DNA from: Thiocapsa bogorovii | Lineage (GTDB): Bacteria > Pseudomonadota > Gammaproteobacteria > Chromatiales > Chromatiaceae | Direction of reading: 5' to 3' | Assembly: GCF_021228795.1 (NCBI RefSeq) | Contig: NZ_CP089309.1 | Span: 2,046,001-2,110,000 of the forward strand | Length of the DNA: 64,000 nt | Part shown: one piece after another, positions 7,305-16,207 of the stretch | How positions within the stretch are numbered: the stretch's first letter is position 1 | Layout of the letters: the number at the start of each line of letters is the position of its first letter | Program-made: the position numbers and the translations under genes | The notes under the pieces: generated by a model | Seen by the model: only the letters and a program-made list of their open reading frames with translations | Database searches by the model: none | Told to the model about the DNA's origin: nothing

Positions 7305-9668
7305 CTACTTGCCCGGGCGCACCAAGCCGCCGAGCCCGACCGCCTCGAGCGCATCCAGGAGCAGGCGTCGCACGGACGCCGCATCCTCGCATTGGAGGGC
7401 CACCTTGAGCACCTCGCGGGCCCGTGCCCGACTGATGCTGCGGATGACGCGCTTCACACGCAGCAGGCTTCCCGCACCCATACTCAAGCTGTGCACGCCC
7501 ATGCCGAGCAGGAGGAAGCTCGCGAGCGGATCACCCGCCATTTCCCCGCAGACGCTCACCTCGCGGCCGTGAACGCGCGCGCCCGCGAGGATCTGCAGCA
7601 GTGCGCGCAAGACCGCCGGATGAAACTCGTCGTAGAGCTTTGCGACGTGGGCGTTGTTGCGATCGACGGCGAGTAGATACTGGGTGAGGTCGTTGGTCCC
7701 CACGGAGATAAAATCGACCCGCCGCGCCAGTGCCTCGCACTGATAGACGGCGGCCGGGACCTCGATCATCACGCCGATCGGCGGCAATCGCACCTGATAG
7801 CCCTCCTCGAGCAGCTCATCGTGTGCGCGATGGATGAGCAGCAGCGCCTCGTCCACCTCGCCGACCGTGCTGATCATGGGCAACAGGATCTGAAGATTGT
7901 CCAGTCCGATGGACGCCCGCAGGATCGCGCGCACCTGCGTCAAGAAGATCTCGGGCTGATCGAGCGTGATCCGGATGCCGCGCCAGCCCAAAAAGGGGTT
8001 GGCCTCGTGCATCGGGAAATAGGGCAACGGCTTGTCCCCGCCGATATCCAGTGTCCGGATGGTGACGGGGCGCGGGGCAAACAGCTCGAGCACCCGCCGA
8101 TAGTTCGACATCTGCGCGGTCTCGCCCGGAAAGGTATCGCGCACGATGAAGGGCAGCTCGGTGCGGTAGAGCCCCACACCGGCCGATTCCTCGATCCCGA
8201 GCGGTCGTGCCTCCGAGACCAAGCCCGTATTCAAGTAGAGCGGCACCAGGTAACCGTCCGAGGTCTCGGACGGGAGATGGCGCAATGCCTGGAGCTCGCT
8301 GGTCAGGGCCGCCTCGTCTTCGGCGAGACGCTGATACTCGGCGCGAACGGTCGGGCCGGGCGCAACGTAGACCCGCCCGCGGTAACCGTCCACCACCAGC
8401 TCGCGTCCCTCGACACGCCCGACCGGCAGGTCGGCAACCGCCATCGCCGCCGGCACGCCCATCCCGCGGGCAAGGATGCCGACATGCGATGAGCCCGAGC
8501 CGGTGGTCGAAACGATCCCCGCCAGCATCTCGCGCGGGACATCGGCGATCTGCATGGCGCTGAGCTCGTCGCCGACCAGGATCGTGTTGGGCACGTACTG
8601 GATCGGCGCCGCCGTCAGCTTCTGCAGATGCGTCAGGATACAGCGACCGAGATCGCGCACATCGGAGGCGCGCTCGCGCAGATAGGCATCGTCCATGTCG
8701 TCGAAGACCTTCGCGTGCTCGGCGATGGTCTCGCGCAGCGCCCCGGGCGCCCAGTTGCCTGCACGAATCCTCGAGAGCGTTCCGTCGATCAGGGTGTCGC
8801 TCTCGAGCATCAGGCGCCAAGCGTCGAACAAGGCCATGTCTTCGGCACTGAGATGTGCTTGGGTCCGCAACGCAAAGCGATCCAGGTCCTCGGCCACGTG
8901 CTCCACTGCACCGAGAAAATCCTTGGCCTCGTTGTCGAGGTTCTCGGCGCGCCGATCCGGAACGGCGTTGAGATCGGCCGGCGGGTAGACCACCACCGCG
9001 ACGCCGATGCCGATGCCGGGCGATGCCGGCAAGCCGGGCAGGAAACGTTGCGGGATCCCGTCGTCCTGAAGACGGGCCAACTCTCCGTTGGTGCGCGCAA
9101 AGGTAATGGCGCCGGCCAGCTGCGATGCCAACGTGACGACGAAGGTGACCTCGTCGTCGCCGAAGTGGCGCTTTTCGCGCTGCCGCAGGACCAGCACACC
9201 CAGGACCTTCCGATTCTGGATAATGGGCGCACCGAGGAACCCGTGATAGTGCTCCTCTCCGGTATCCGTGATGCGCTGGTAGCGTGGATGATTGACCGCG
9301 TCGTCGAGGTTGATCGTTTCGGCGCGCTCGCTGACCAACCCGATCAACCCTCGGCCCAACTCCAACCGCACCCTGCCGACCGCCTTCGCGCGCAGTCCAT
9401 CGGTCGCGTGCAACACGTGCCGACGGTTGTCGAAGTCGTTGAGATAGACCGAGCAGACATCGGCCCCGACTGCCTGCTTCACACGCTGGACGATGATGGT
9501 CAGTGCACGCTCGAGGTCGGGGGCGTTGTTGACCTCCTGCACGATGCGTCGCAACGATTCGAGCATAGGCGAGGCCTGCCCCGGAGCCGCCGCGGACCCG
9601 GCAACCGAGCCGGCGCCGTCGAGTCCGACCGACCCTCGCTCGAGCTGCTCCGCCGCGAGCCCTGTCAT
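7305..9668 (-). CDS. ptsP: Phosphoenolpyruvate-protein phosphotransferase PtsP (enzyme I Ntr)
   Basis: PtsP is the first enzyme of the nitrogen-related phosphotransferase relay (PtsP-NPr-EIIA Ntr), which is regulatory rather than sugar-transporting. The 787-residue protein has an N-terminal GAF domain (about residues 45-180), the EI N-terminal domain, and the phosphohistidine loop [13 protein letters not shown] near residue 393. The C-terminal PEP-binding barrel carries [13 protein letters not shown] and [18 protein letters not shown]. It begins 4 bases inside the end of rppH (ATGA overlap), the same pair order as in E. coli. Confidence 0.94.
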   Translation of the reverse strand: MTGLAAEQLERGSVGLDGAGSVAGSAAAPGQASPMLESLRRIVQEVNNAPDLERALTIIVQRVKQAVGADVCSVYLNDFDNRRHVLHATDGLRAKAVGRVRLELGRGLIGLVSERAETINLDDAVNHPRYQRITDTGEEHYHGFLGAPIIQNRKVLGVLVLRQREKRHFGDDEVTFVVTLASQLAGAITFARTNGELARLQDDGIPQRFLPGLPASPGIGIGVAVVVYPPADLNAVPDRRAENLDNEAKDFLGAVEHVAEDLDRFALRTQAHLSAEDMALFDAWRLMLESDTLIDGTLSRIRAGNWAPGALRETIAEHAKVFDDMDDAYLRERASDVRDLGRCILTHLQKLTAAPIQYVPNTILVGDELSAMQIADVPREMLAGIVSTTGSGSSHVGILARGMGVPAAMAVADLPVGRVEGRELVVDGYRGRVYVAPGPTVRAEYQRLAEDEAALTSELQALRHLPSETSDGYLVPLYLNTGLVSEARPLGIEESAGVGLYRTELPFIVRDTFPGETAQMSNYRRVLELFAPRPVTIRTLDIGGDKPLPYFPMHEANPFLGWRGIRITLDQPEIFLTQVRAILRASIGLDNLQILLPMISTVGEVDEALLLIHRAHDELLEEGYQVRLPPIGVMIEVPAAVYQCEALARRVDFISVGTNDLTQYLLAVDRNNAHVAKLYDEFHPAVLRALLQILAGARVHGREVSVCGEMAGDPLASFLLLGMGVHSLSMGAGSLLRVKRVIRSISRARAREVLKVALQCEDAASVRRLLLDALEAVGLGGLVRPGK

Positions 9669-10204
9669 CGTCCGCGCTGATGCATCAAGCCGACCGCCCG
9701 GGACTGGATGTCCTCGCGGGCGGGCGGACCCTCCGGGTACAGGCTCGGAGCGAGCTCCTCAAGCGCTTGCGTATAGACCCGGCGTTTGAAGTAGACCACC
9801 TCGTGCAGCGGTTGCCAGTAGCGGACCCAGCGCCAGGCATCGAACTCGGGCTTTTCGGTCTTGTCGAGACAGAAGGCGTCTTCACCGCAATCCACCCGTA
9901 ACATGAACCAGACCTGCTTCTGGCCGATGCAGGTCGGACCGCAATGCCGCCGGATGTAGCGTTTGGGAAGGTGATACCTGAGCCAACCGCGTGTGCAGCC
10001 GAGGATGGTAACCTGGCGGGACTGAAGTCCGACCTCCTCCTCGAGCTCGCGATACATCGCCTGCTCGGGCGTTTCGTCCGAATGGATCCCGCCCTGCGGA
10101 AACTGCCAGGCATTCTGGCCGACGCGACGACCCCAAAATAGACGCCGGTCCTGATTGCTCAGGATAATGCCGACGTTGGGTCTGAAACCGTCGTGATCGA
10201 TCAA
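9665..10204 (-). CDS. rppH: RNA pyrophosphohydrolase RppH
   Basis: RppH removes pyrophosphate from 5'-triphosphorylated mRNAs and so triggers RNase E-dependent decay. The Nudix box (GX5EX7REUXEEXGU) is complete, from GGIHSDE to RELEEEVGL near residues 37-59. WFMLRV and the conserved [10 protein letters not shown]...VVYFKR end block follow. The frame is open to ATG 10291. The family N-terminus (IDxDGxRPNVGI) fits TTG at 10204, which gives 179 residues; E. coli RppH has 176. The gene overlaps ptsP by 4 bases. Confidence 0.92.
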   Translation of the reverse strand: MIDHDGFRPNVGIILSNQDRRLFWGRRVGQNAWQFPQGGIHSDETPEQAMYRELEEEVGLQSRQVTILGCTRGWLRYHLPKRYIRRHCGPTCIGQKQVWFMLRVDCGEDAFCLDKTEKPEFDAWRWVRYWQPLHEVVYFKRRVYTQALEELAPSLYPEGPPAREDIQSRAVGLMHQRGR

Positions 10205-10478
10205 GGAACCGAGTCCGTGAGGCCGTGATGCCTCATTCTTCCACATCCGGCGCATGACCGGCAAGCAGACAGCTGTATAAGCGATTGCCATTCAACGGCT
10301 TTCGCATGCCATCGGAAACGGCTCGGAGGCCCCCTCACGCGACGCCGGACGCAGGCACCCCCGGCTTGAAACACCGGTAGGATTCCGAGACCATCCGGCG
10401 ATGCGAGGCGACACGCGGGCGCCCGAGCACGACGCCGATGACCACATCACCGCGAGACATCAACCGAAGGACTAGGAC

Positions 10479-11135
10479 ATGGCGCTGGCGATCTTCGATC
10501 TGGACAACACACTCTTGGCAGGCGACTCCGATTATCTCTGGGGTCGCTTCCTCGCCGCCGAGGGGGTGGTCGATGCAGACCATTACGACAGTGAGAACGA
10601 GCGCTTCTATCGCGCGTACAAGGACGGGACCCTGGATATCCGGGAATTCTTGAGATTCTCCCTGCGCCCGCTGCGCGACAACCCGCGAGGGTATCTCGAA
10701 GCGCTGCGCGAGCGCTTTGTCCAAGAGCTGATCGCGCCCATCATGCTCCCGGCCGCCAAGAACCTCGTCGAGTCGCATCGCAAGGCGGGAGATACGCTCA
10801 TGATCATCACGGCGACCAATGCCTTCGTCACGGCCCCGATCGCGCAGCGCTTCGGAATCGCGCATCTGATCGCGACGCTGCCGGCGGAAGAGAACGGGCG
10901 TTTCACAGGTGAGCCAGCCGGCCAACCGGCGTTTCGCGAGGGCAAGGTCAACCGGCTCGATGCTTGGCTGCGCGAGCATCGAGAGACCCTCGAGGGCAGC
11001 AGCTTCTACAGCGACTCGCACAACGATCTCCCGCTCCTGGAACGCGTCGATCGGCCGGTCGCGGTCGATCCCGACCCGCAACTGCGCGCGACGGCCCTGT
11101 CACGCGAGTGGCCCGTCATCTCGCTGAGACCCTGA
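10479..11135 (+). CDS. HAD-IB family phosphatase (SerB-like)
   Basis: This is a HAD-superfamily hydrolase of 218 residues. Motif I is FDLDNT with the catalytic aspartates D7 and D9. Motif II is the IITAT segment near residue 110, and motif IV is YSDSHNDLPLLE near residue 183. It resembles the PSPase-like IB subfamily. The substrate cannot be read from sequence; related proteins act on phosphoserine, phosphoethanolamine or lysophospholipids. A ribosome-binding site (AAGGAC/AGGAC) precedes ATG 10479. It stands alone, though lipid-synthesis genes follow downstream. Confidence 0.8.
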   Translation: MALAIFDLDNTLLAGDSDYLWGRFLAAEGVVDADHYDSENERFYRAYKDGTLDIREFLRFSLRPLRDNPRGYLEALRERFVQELIAPIMLPAAKNLVESHRKAGDTLMIITATNAFVTAPIAQRFGIAHLIATLPAEENGRFTGEPAGQPAFREGKVNRLDAWLREHRETLEGSSFYSDSHNDLPLLERVDRPVAVDPDPQLRATALSREWPVISLRP

Positions 11136-11278
11136 ACCCGGGGCGCAAGGCCGCCGGCGCGCCTCGCAACCGCGTTCGGATCCACGTTCACACCGGCGTC
11201 ACGCAGCCCACATACGCCCGCAATACTCCGAATCTATGATGGCCCTCCACGCAATGGTTCTTTTTCCGAGGGCATGCA

Positions 11279-12046
11279 ATGGTTGCGACTGCGTCTGCGT
11301 TGACCGCCAAGCGCGGGGAGCGCCTTTTCGTCGAGCTCGCCGCGAGCGAGTCGGAGATCCGCGAGGCACAAGCCCTGCGGTTTCGCGTCTTCGGAGAGGA
11401 GTTGGGCGCAAAGCTGAAGACGGGCTCGAGCGGACTGGATGTGGACGATCTCGATGCCTACTGCCAGCATCTCTTGGTGCGGGACACACGCACCGGCGAG
11501 GTCGTGGGCTGCACGCGGCTCCTGACCGACCGCAACGCCGAGCGCATCGGTCGGTTCTATTCCGAGAGCGAATTCGACTTGGGGGCAATCCCCCGGCTTA
11601 AGGGCCGCCTCCTGGAGGTCGGTCGGACCTGCATCTCGGCCGAATTTCGACAAGGAACAGCGATCGCCGTGCTCTGGTCCGGGCTGGCCGGATTCATCCA
11701 GCTCCACGGCTTCGATTATCTGTTCGGCTGCGCCAGCATGCCGCTCGGCGAGAACGACATCCAGGCCGCGGCCATCATGAACCGATTGCGGCGACATGCC
11801 ACGGTCTCGCCCGAGCTGCAGGTCATCCCGCGGGTGCCGCTGCACACCGCACAAGTGCACGACGATGTTCTGGATGCGCCGCTGCCGGCCTTGCTGCGCA
11901 CTTACGTGAGGCTCGGGGCGAAGGTCTGCGGGGAGCCCTGCCGCGATCCTGATTTCGGCGTGGCGGATGTACTGATGCTGCTCGACGTCCATGCGCTGAA
12001 TCCGACCTATTCGCGGCACTTTTTCGATCGCACCGCGAGTCTGTGA
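11279..12046 (+). CDS. olsB: L-ornithine N-alpha-acyltransferase-like GNAT protein (OlsB type)
   Basis: OlsB attaches a 3-hydroxyacyl chain from ACP to ornithine, the first step of phosphorus-free ornithine lipid synthesis. The 255-residue protein has the family blocks ALRFRVFGEELGAK near residue 32, DAYCQHLLVRD, and EVGRTCISAEFRQG near 115. FDYLFGCASMP and the C-terminal VADVLMLLD segment follow. It lies 4 bases upstream of a PlsC acyltransferase in the olsB-olsA order known in Pseudomonas. GAGG seven bases before ATG serves as ribosome-binding site. The ornithine specificity is inferred from the pairing. Confidence 0.78.
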   Translation: MVATASALTAKRGERLFVELAASESEIREAQALRFRVFGEELGAKLKTGSSGLDVDDLDAYCQHLLVRDTRTGEVVGCTRLLTDRNAERIGRFYSESEFDLGAIPRLKGRLLEVGRTCISAEFRQGTAIAVLWSGLAGFIQLHGFDYLFGCASMPLGENDIQAAAIMNRLRRHATVSPELQVIPRVPLHTAQVHDDVLDAPLPALLRTYVRLGAKVCGEPCRDPDFGVADVLMLLDVHALNPTYSRHFFDRTASL

Positions 12047-12050
12047 CGCG

Positions 12051-12917
12051 ATGCGGCACGCGCGGTCGACTCGGCGGCTTGCACTCATCCTCGCTCACCT
12101 GGGCAAGGGTGCGTCGCTCGCACTCTACATCGGCCTTCTTTCGCGACTCGGCCGGAGACCGACGCGGATTCCGGACATGGCACGGCGCTGGCACCGACGT
12201 CTCTGCGGAATCCTCGGAATCCGGATTCGCGTCGTCGGCCGCCCACATCCCGGCTGCCTCTTGATCGGCAACCATATCTCCTGGCTGGACATCCCCGTCG
12301 TCGGCGCGCAAGGCGAGATCGCGTTCCTCTCCAAGGCCGAAGTGCGCGATTGGCCCCTGATCGGCTGGCTTGCCGACACCGCGGGCACGCTGTTCGTCGA
12401 GCGCGGCGCCATCCGCATCGAGGAGATTGCCTGGCAGCTTCGCAAAATCGGCCGAGATCGGACCCTGATGCTCTTCCCGGAAGGGACGACAAGCGACGGC
12501 TCGGGCGTACTGCGATTCCACCCGCGTCTCTTCGCGCTTGCGCAGGAGACCGGACTGGAAATTCAGCCTGTCGCCATCGCCTACCGTTGCGACACCAGCG
12601 GGGCGCACGACAGCGTCGCGCCCTTCATCGGCGACGATACCCTACTCGCCCACCTGCTGCGGGTGGTTCGCCACCCCGGGCTCACCGCGGAGGTCCATTT
12701 CCTCCCGCCGGTGGCGATCGACGAAGAGAACACGACCCGACGCCTCCTCGCCGAGCGCACGCGTCGCGCGATCGTCGAAGCACTCGGTATAGGCCCCGAC
12801 GCCGCGCCGCATCGCCCGCGCCCTGCGGGGCCTACCCGGCTGCCGGATCCCGTTCCGGACCCGATCCACGGGCGACGGGAATCCATCACGACGGACGGAA
12901 TCGCTCATGTCGCCTGA
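12051..12917 (+). CDS. olsA: 1-acyl-sn-glycerol-3-phosphate acyltransferase family protein (OlsA type)
   Basis: This PlsC-family membrane acyltransferase has 288 residues. The catalytic NHxxxxD motif is NHISWLD (H75, D80), and the acceptor-binding motif is FPEGTTSDG near residue 142. A hydrophobic stretch near residues 17-30 could anchor it. It follows olsB by 4 bases, so it probably acylates lyso-ornithine lipid. A role in phosphatidic acid synthesis is the alternative. The last 30 residues are Pro/Arg-rich and look unconserved. Its end overlaps the next gene by 11 bases. Confidence 0.82.
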   Translation: MRHARSTRRLALILAHLGKGASLALYIGLLSRLGRRPTRIPDMARRWHRRLCGILGIRIRVVGRPHPGCLLIGNHISWLDIPVVGAQGEIAFLSKAEVRDWPLIGWLADTAGTLFVERGAIRIEEIAWQLRKIGRDRTLMLFPEGTTSDGSGVLRFHPRLFALAQETGLEIQPVAIAYRCDTSGAHDSVAPFIGDDTLLAHLLRVVRHPGLTAEVHFLPPVAIDEENTTRRLLAERTRRAIVEALGIGPDAAPHRPRPAGPTRLPDPVPDPIHGRRESITTDGIAHVA

Positions 12918-14142
12918 CAACGTTGTCCCGGAAACCGATACGGTCTCCGGGCGTCTGCGCGTCGCGATCGTCACCGAGACCTATCCCCCCGAGATCAACG
13001 GTGTTGCCCACACCATGCGGCATCTCGCCGAGGGATTGGCCGAACGCGGACATACCATCCAACTGATTCGCCCTCGACAGCACGGCGAGCAACGCGACCC
13101 GGTTGCACCGTCGCTCGGCCGCATCGGCGTGCACCTGGTCCCCGGCCTGCCGATCCCGGGTTACCGAGGTCTCAGATTCGGGCTCCCGGTGTACTGGCGG
13201 CTGCGCCGCCTCTGGGGCCGTGTCGCGCCGGATCTCATCTACATCGCGACCCAGGGCCCGCTCGGCCACGCCGCGCTCTCCGCCGCGCACCGACGCGGGA
13301 TACCGACGGTGACCGGATTCCACACCCAGTTTCAGCAGTATAGCCAGCACTATGGTCTCGGGCTCTTCACCCACCAGATCGCCGAGACGCTGCGTCATTT
13401 CCACAATCGATCGGATGCGACCCTCGTCCCTACAGCCGAGCTGAAAGCGGAGCTCTCGGGCGAGGGATTCCATGATGTCCACGTCTTCGGTCGCGGTGTG
13501 GACGTGGACCTCTTCTCGCCCGCTTGGCGCGACGATTCGCTCAGGCGCAGTTGGGGCTGCGACGAGGACACCTTGGCTGTACTCTACGTCGGGCGAATTG
13601 CGCCGGAGAAGAATCTCGATCTCGCAAGCGAAGCCTTCCAAGCGATCCGGGCCGCTCGACCGAAGGCACGTTTCATACTGGTCGGAGAGGGTCCAGCGCG
13701 CGAGCAGATCCAACGGGAAAGTCCCGAGCTCATCTGTCCCGGGGCCAAGATCGGGGTGGAACTCTCGAAATATTACGCCTCGGGAGATCTCTTTCTCTTT
13801 CCGAGCCTGACCGAAACCTTCGGAAACGTCGTGCTCGAAGCAATGGCCAGCGGCCTACCGGTTGTCGCTTTCGACTACGCCGCGGCCAGATCCCTCATTG
13901 CTCCATGGCGGAACGGGGTTACATTACCGCTTGGGGATCGTGCAGCGTTTATCGCTGCCGGATGTGAGCTGGCTCGTGACCTGCCACGGGTTAGAAAGCT
14001 CGGCGAACAGGCCCGTTGCGCGGCGGAGGAGATCAGCTGGGATCGCGTCATCCGGGGCGTCGAAGACCGTCTCTTTCAGGTCATCCACCGAGAACGTGGA
14101 ACGGAGGCTTGCCGTGCGGCTGTGGCTACAACATCTCAATGA
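12907..14142 (+). CDS. Family 1/4-type glycosyltransferase, MgtA/GDP-mannose-dependent type
   Basis: This is a GT-B fold retaining glycosyltransferase of 411 residues. The N-terminal domain begins VAIVTETYPPEINGVAHT near residue 19, typical of mannosyl/glucosyl transferases that decorate glycerolipids. The C-terminal domain has VGRIAPEKNLDLA, VGEGPAREQI and the nucleotide-sugar motif SLTETFGNVVLEAMASGLPV (two Glu residues of the E-x7-E pattern). It overlaps the acyltransferase by 11 bases and the PAP2 gene by 29 bases, forming one lipid/envelope operon. A role in glycolipid synthesis is inference; donor and acceptor are not readable. Confidence 0.82.
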   Translation: MSPDNVVPETDTVSGRLRVAIVTETYPPEINGVAHTMRHLAEGLAERGHTIQLIRPRQHGEQRDPVAPSLGRIGVHLVPGLPIPGYRGLRFGLPVYWRLRRLWGRVAPDLIYIATQGPLGHAALSAAHRRGIPTVTGFHTQFQQYSQHYGLGLFTHQIAETLRHFHNRSDATLVPTAELKAELSGEGFHDVHVFGRGVDVDLFSPAWRDDSLRRSWGCDEDTLAVLYVGRIAPEKNLDLASEAFQAIRAARPKARFILVGEGPAREQIQRESPELICPGAKIGVELSKYYASGDLFLFPSLTETFGNVVLEAMASGLPVVAFDYAAARSLIAPWRNGVTLPLGDRAAFIAAGCELARDLPRVRKLGEQARCAAEEISWDRVIRGVEDRLFQVIHRERGTEACRAAVATTSQ

Positions 14143-14641
14143 GATCGAGGTCTCGCTCTGCCGCACGTGGAGCCGAGGCGGTCGGCGCCGTTGGATTCAA
14201 CGTCCGTTCGCCGTCATCAGTCGGCTCGGCGACGGGGTCTTTTGGTACAGCTTGATCGCCATTTTGCCCATGACCCATGGACTTCTCGGCCTCAAAGCCA
14301 GTGTCCACATGCTTGCCACGGGCGGCGTCGCGCTCGCCCTCTACAAATCGCTCAAGGTCTATACGCGTCGCGAACGGCCCTGCCATTATGCCGCCGAGAT
14401 CATCGCCTTGGTCCCCCCGCTCGACCGATACAGCTTTCCGTCCGGCCATACACTCCACGCCGTGAGCTTCTCGAGCGTCGCCGTCTACTATGTTCCCGAG
14501 CTCGCCTGGATACTCGTGCCGTTCACTATGCTGGTCGCCAGCTCGCGGATCATCCTCGGCCTGCACTATCCCAGCGATGTTCTCGTTGCGACCTTTATCG
14601 GACTGACTCTTGCTTTTACCGGCATCTCGATCGTGGCTTGA
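14114..14641 (+). CDS. PAP2-family membrane phosphatase
   Basis: This is a type-2 phosphatidic acid phosphatase-like integral membrane protein. The three-part active site is present: KVYTRRERP, then SFPSGHTLH, then SRIILGLHYPSD. Several hydrophobic segments lie around them. The frame is open further upstream within the glycosyltransferase gene, but GTG 14114 gives a sensible 175-residue product starting just before the conserved region. It ends a tightly packed lipid operon (olsB-olsA-glycosyltransferase-PAP2), so a lipid phosphate or isoprenyl diphosphate is a likely substrate. The exact start is uncertain. Confidence 0.8.
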   Translation: MRLWLQHLNEIEVSLCRTWSRGGRRRWIQRPFAVISRLGDGVFWYSLIAILPMTHGLLGLKASVHMLATGGVALALYKSLKVYTRRERPCHYAAEIIALVPPLDRYSFPSGHTLHAVSFSSVAVYYVPELAWILVPFTMLVASSRIILGLHYPSDVLVATFIGLTLAFTGISIVA

Positions 14642-14718
14642 ACCTGGAATCCGGCGTTCTCATCAGACCCGCCGGCTGAGGGGACACCCAGAAACGACAC
14701 CGCCCCGAAACGTGCCCA

Positions 14719-14752
14719 CGAAAAAGGCCGGGCGATTGCCCGGCCTTTTTCG
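14719..14752. terminator. Bidirectional intrinsic terminator
   Basis: An A-run, a perfect GGCCGGGC/GCCCGGCC stem with a short loop and a T-run (AAAAAGGCCGGGC then GCCCGGCCTTTTT) sit between the convergent PAP2 gene and the sulfur globule protein gene. Either strand can form the hairpin followed by U residues. Confidence 0.9.
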
Positions 14753-14792
14753 TGGCGGCGCACACGAGGTGCGCCAAGCCATCGGTCAAGTC

Positions 14793-15170
14793 TTACTTGG
14801 CTTCAGGCTGAGCCGGAGCAGCGGGCGCCATCGGGGCGACAGGTGCTGCATAGGGGTAGGCGTAAGGATAACCGCCGCCGTAGTAAGGAGCGCCGTAGCC
14901 GTAAGGCGCGCCGTAGCCATAGTAGGGGTTGTTGTAGCCGTAGCCGTAGCCGCGACCCAGTCCGCGACCGTAGCCGCGACCACTGCCGCCGCCGCTCATG
15001 CCGAAGTTGAAATCACCGTAGCCGTCGCCGAACATGTCGCTGAAGGCATCGCCGAGTCCGGAGCCGTAGCCGGGGCCGTAACCGCCGTAACCCGGGCCCC
15101 ACCAAGCGGACGCGGACGCGGAAGCACCGAGGAGAGCGGCAACGGCAGCAGCAGTAGCAAGCTTGTTCAT
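14793..15170 (-). CDS. sgpA: Sulfur globule protein (SgpA/SgpB type)
   Basis: Sulfur globule proteins form the proteinaceous envelope around the intracellular (periplasmic) sulfur deposits of purple sulfur bacteria. The 125-residue precursor has a typical signal peptide ([22 protein letters not shown]), and the mature protein begins at WWGPG. The body is dominated by Gly-Tyr repeats ([22 protein letters not shown]) interrupted by the conserved block [17 protein letters not shown] Pro/Ala-rich tail follows. This matches Allochromatium Sgp proteins in composition and layout; which paralogue it is cannot be settled. GGAG lies 6 bases before ATG, and a TATAAT box lies about 70 bases upstream. It is monocistronic. 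Confidence 0.88.
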   Translation of the reverse strand: MNKLATAAAVAALLGASASASAWWGPGYGGYGPGYGSGLGDAFSDMFGDGYGDFNFGMSGGGSGRGYGRGLGRGYGYGYNNPYYGYGAPYGYGAPYYGGGYPYAYPYAAPVAPMAPAAPAQPEAK

Positions 15171-15238
15171 TCTATTCTCCGAATCGATTTATGTTGTTGG
15201 CAGCAAGCGTGGATGCCTTATCGCCACCCACGGAACGC

Positions 15239-15244
15239 ATTATA
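15239..15244 (-). promoter_or_regulatory. -10 element of the sulfur globule protein gene
   Basis: A perfect TATAAT on the minus strand lies about 70 bases upstream of the start codon. It borders a strikingly AT-rich stretch (15240-15310) in an otherwise GC-rich region. No good -35 is seen at 17 bases, so an activator may be needed (inference). Confidence 0.55.
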
Positions 15245-15311
15245 TTAGCAAATGATTAAATATGAAATAAGTAATATCAATCGGATTGATCTTTATCATT
15301 GCCTTTACCGA

Positions 15312-16202
15312 TTACCTTGCCTTGTCCGCGCGCACACGCCGCGCAACCTCGACCAAATCCTCCCAGGCTTTCCCCTTCTGATCCGGCGAGCGCAGCAGGA
15401 AGGCCGGATGGTAGGTCACGCGCAGCGGAATCGACCCTTTCCGAAACGCCATCCACCGTCCCCGTAGGCTCCCCAGCGGCGCGTCCGTCTGCAGAACATT
15501 CTGGGCCGCCACGCGCCCGACGCAGAGGATCGCTCGCGGACCGAGCAGCTCGATCTGTCGCAAGAGATAAGCCTCGCACTGCCTGGCCTCCGCGGGGTGT
15601 GGATCGCGATTTCCCGGCGGGCGGCACTTGAGCACGTTGGCGATGTAGACCTCCTCGCGCGCCAGGCCGATCGCCGCGAGCATGCGGTTGAGCAACTGGC
15701 CGGCGCGCCCGACGAAGGGCTCGCCGGCGCGATCTTCGTCCGCGCCCGGCGCCTCGCCGATGATCAGGAGGTCGGCATTGCGATTGCCGACTCCGAAGAC
15801 CGTATGGGTGCGGGTCTCGCAGAGCCCGCAGGCGCGGCAGCCGGACACTGCCGTCTCGAGCGCATCCCAATCCATCCGCGCCGGATCGGGGGAAGACGGA
15901 GCGTCCGGCAAATCGGACTCGCCGGCCCCAGACTCGCCGGGTCCAGACTCGACGGCGCCCGGCGGAACCGGATTCGGCAGGACCTCGGGATCCGCGGCTC
16001 GAATCGGCGGTGTTTGATGCGGAAGTCGCGCGGACGGGGAAACGAAGCTCGGGGCGGTTTGACCCGGCGCGGGGGACGCGGGCGAGACGAGGGCCTTCTC
16101 TTCGAGGCTCTCGACCGCACTCGCTGCGACCTGGCGCGGCACCCACACATCGACGCCCATTGCGCCCAGGTAGTCCAAGCGTCGGCGCTCGTCCATCTCC
16201 AT
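15312..16202 (-). CDS. Family 4 (Fe-S) uracil-DNA glycosylase
   Basis: This enzyme removes uracil from DNA and carries a [4Fe-4S] cluster. The catalytic core spans about residues 110-290: CRACGLC (two cluster cysteines), [24 protein letters not shown] (motif 1), [13 protein letters not shown], a Cys in ARQCEAYL, and the C-terminal [12 protein letters not shown] (motif 3). The first ~100 residues are a low-complexity Pro/Ser/Ala/Glu-rich linker after a short conserved head ([17 protein letters not shown]), a common layout in this family in proteobacteria. It reads in the same direction as the sulfur globule gene but is separated from it by a promoter region. Confidence 0.9.
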   Translation of the reverse strand: MEMDERRRLDYLGAMGVDVWVPRQVAASAVESLEEKALVSPASPAPGQTAPSFVSPSARLPHQTPPIRAADPEVLPNPVPPGAVESGPGESGAGESDLPDAPSSPDPARMDWDALETAVSGCRACGLCETRTHTVFGVGNRNADLLIIGEAPGADEDRAGEPFVGRAGQLLNRMLAAIGLAREEVYIANVLKCRPPGNRDPHPAEARQCEAYLLRQIELLGPRAILCVGRVAAQNVLQTDAPLGSLRGRWMAFRKGSIPLRVTYHPAFLLRSPDQKGKAWEDLVEVARRVRADKAR

Positions 16203-16207
16203 GCGCG

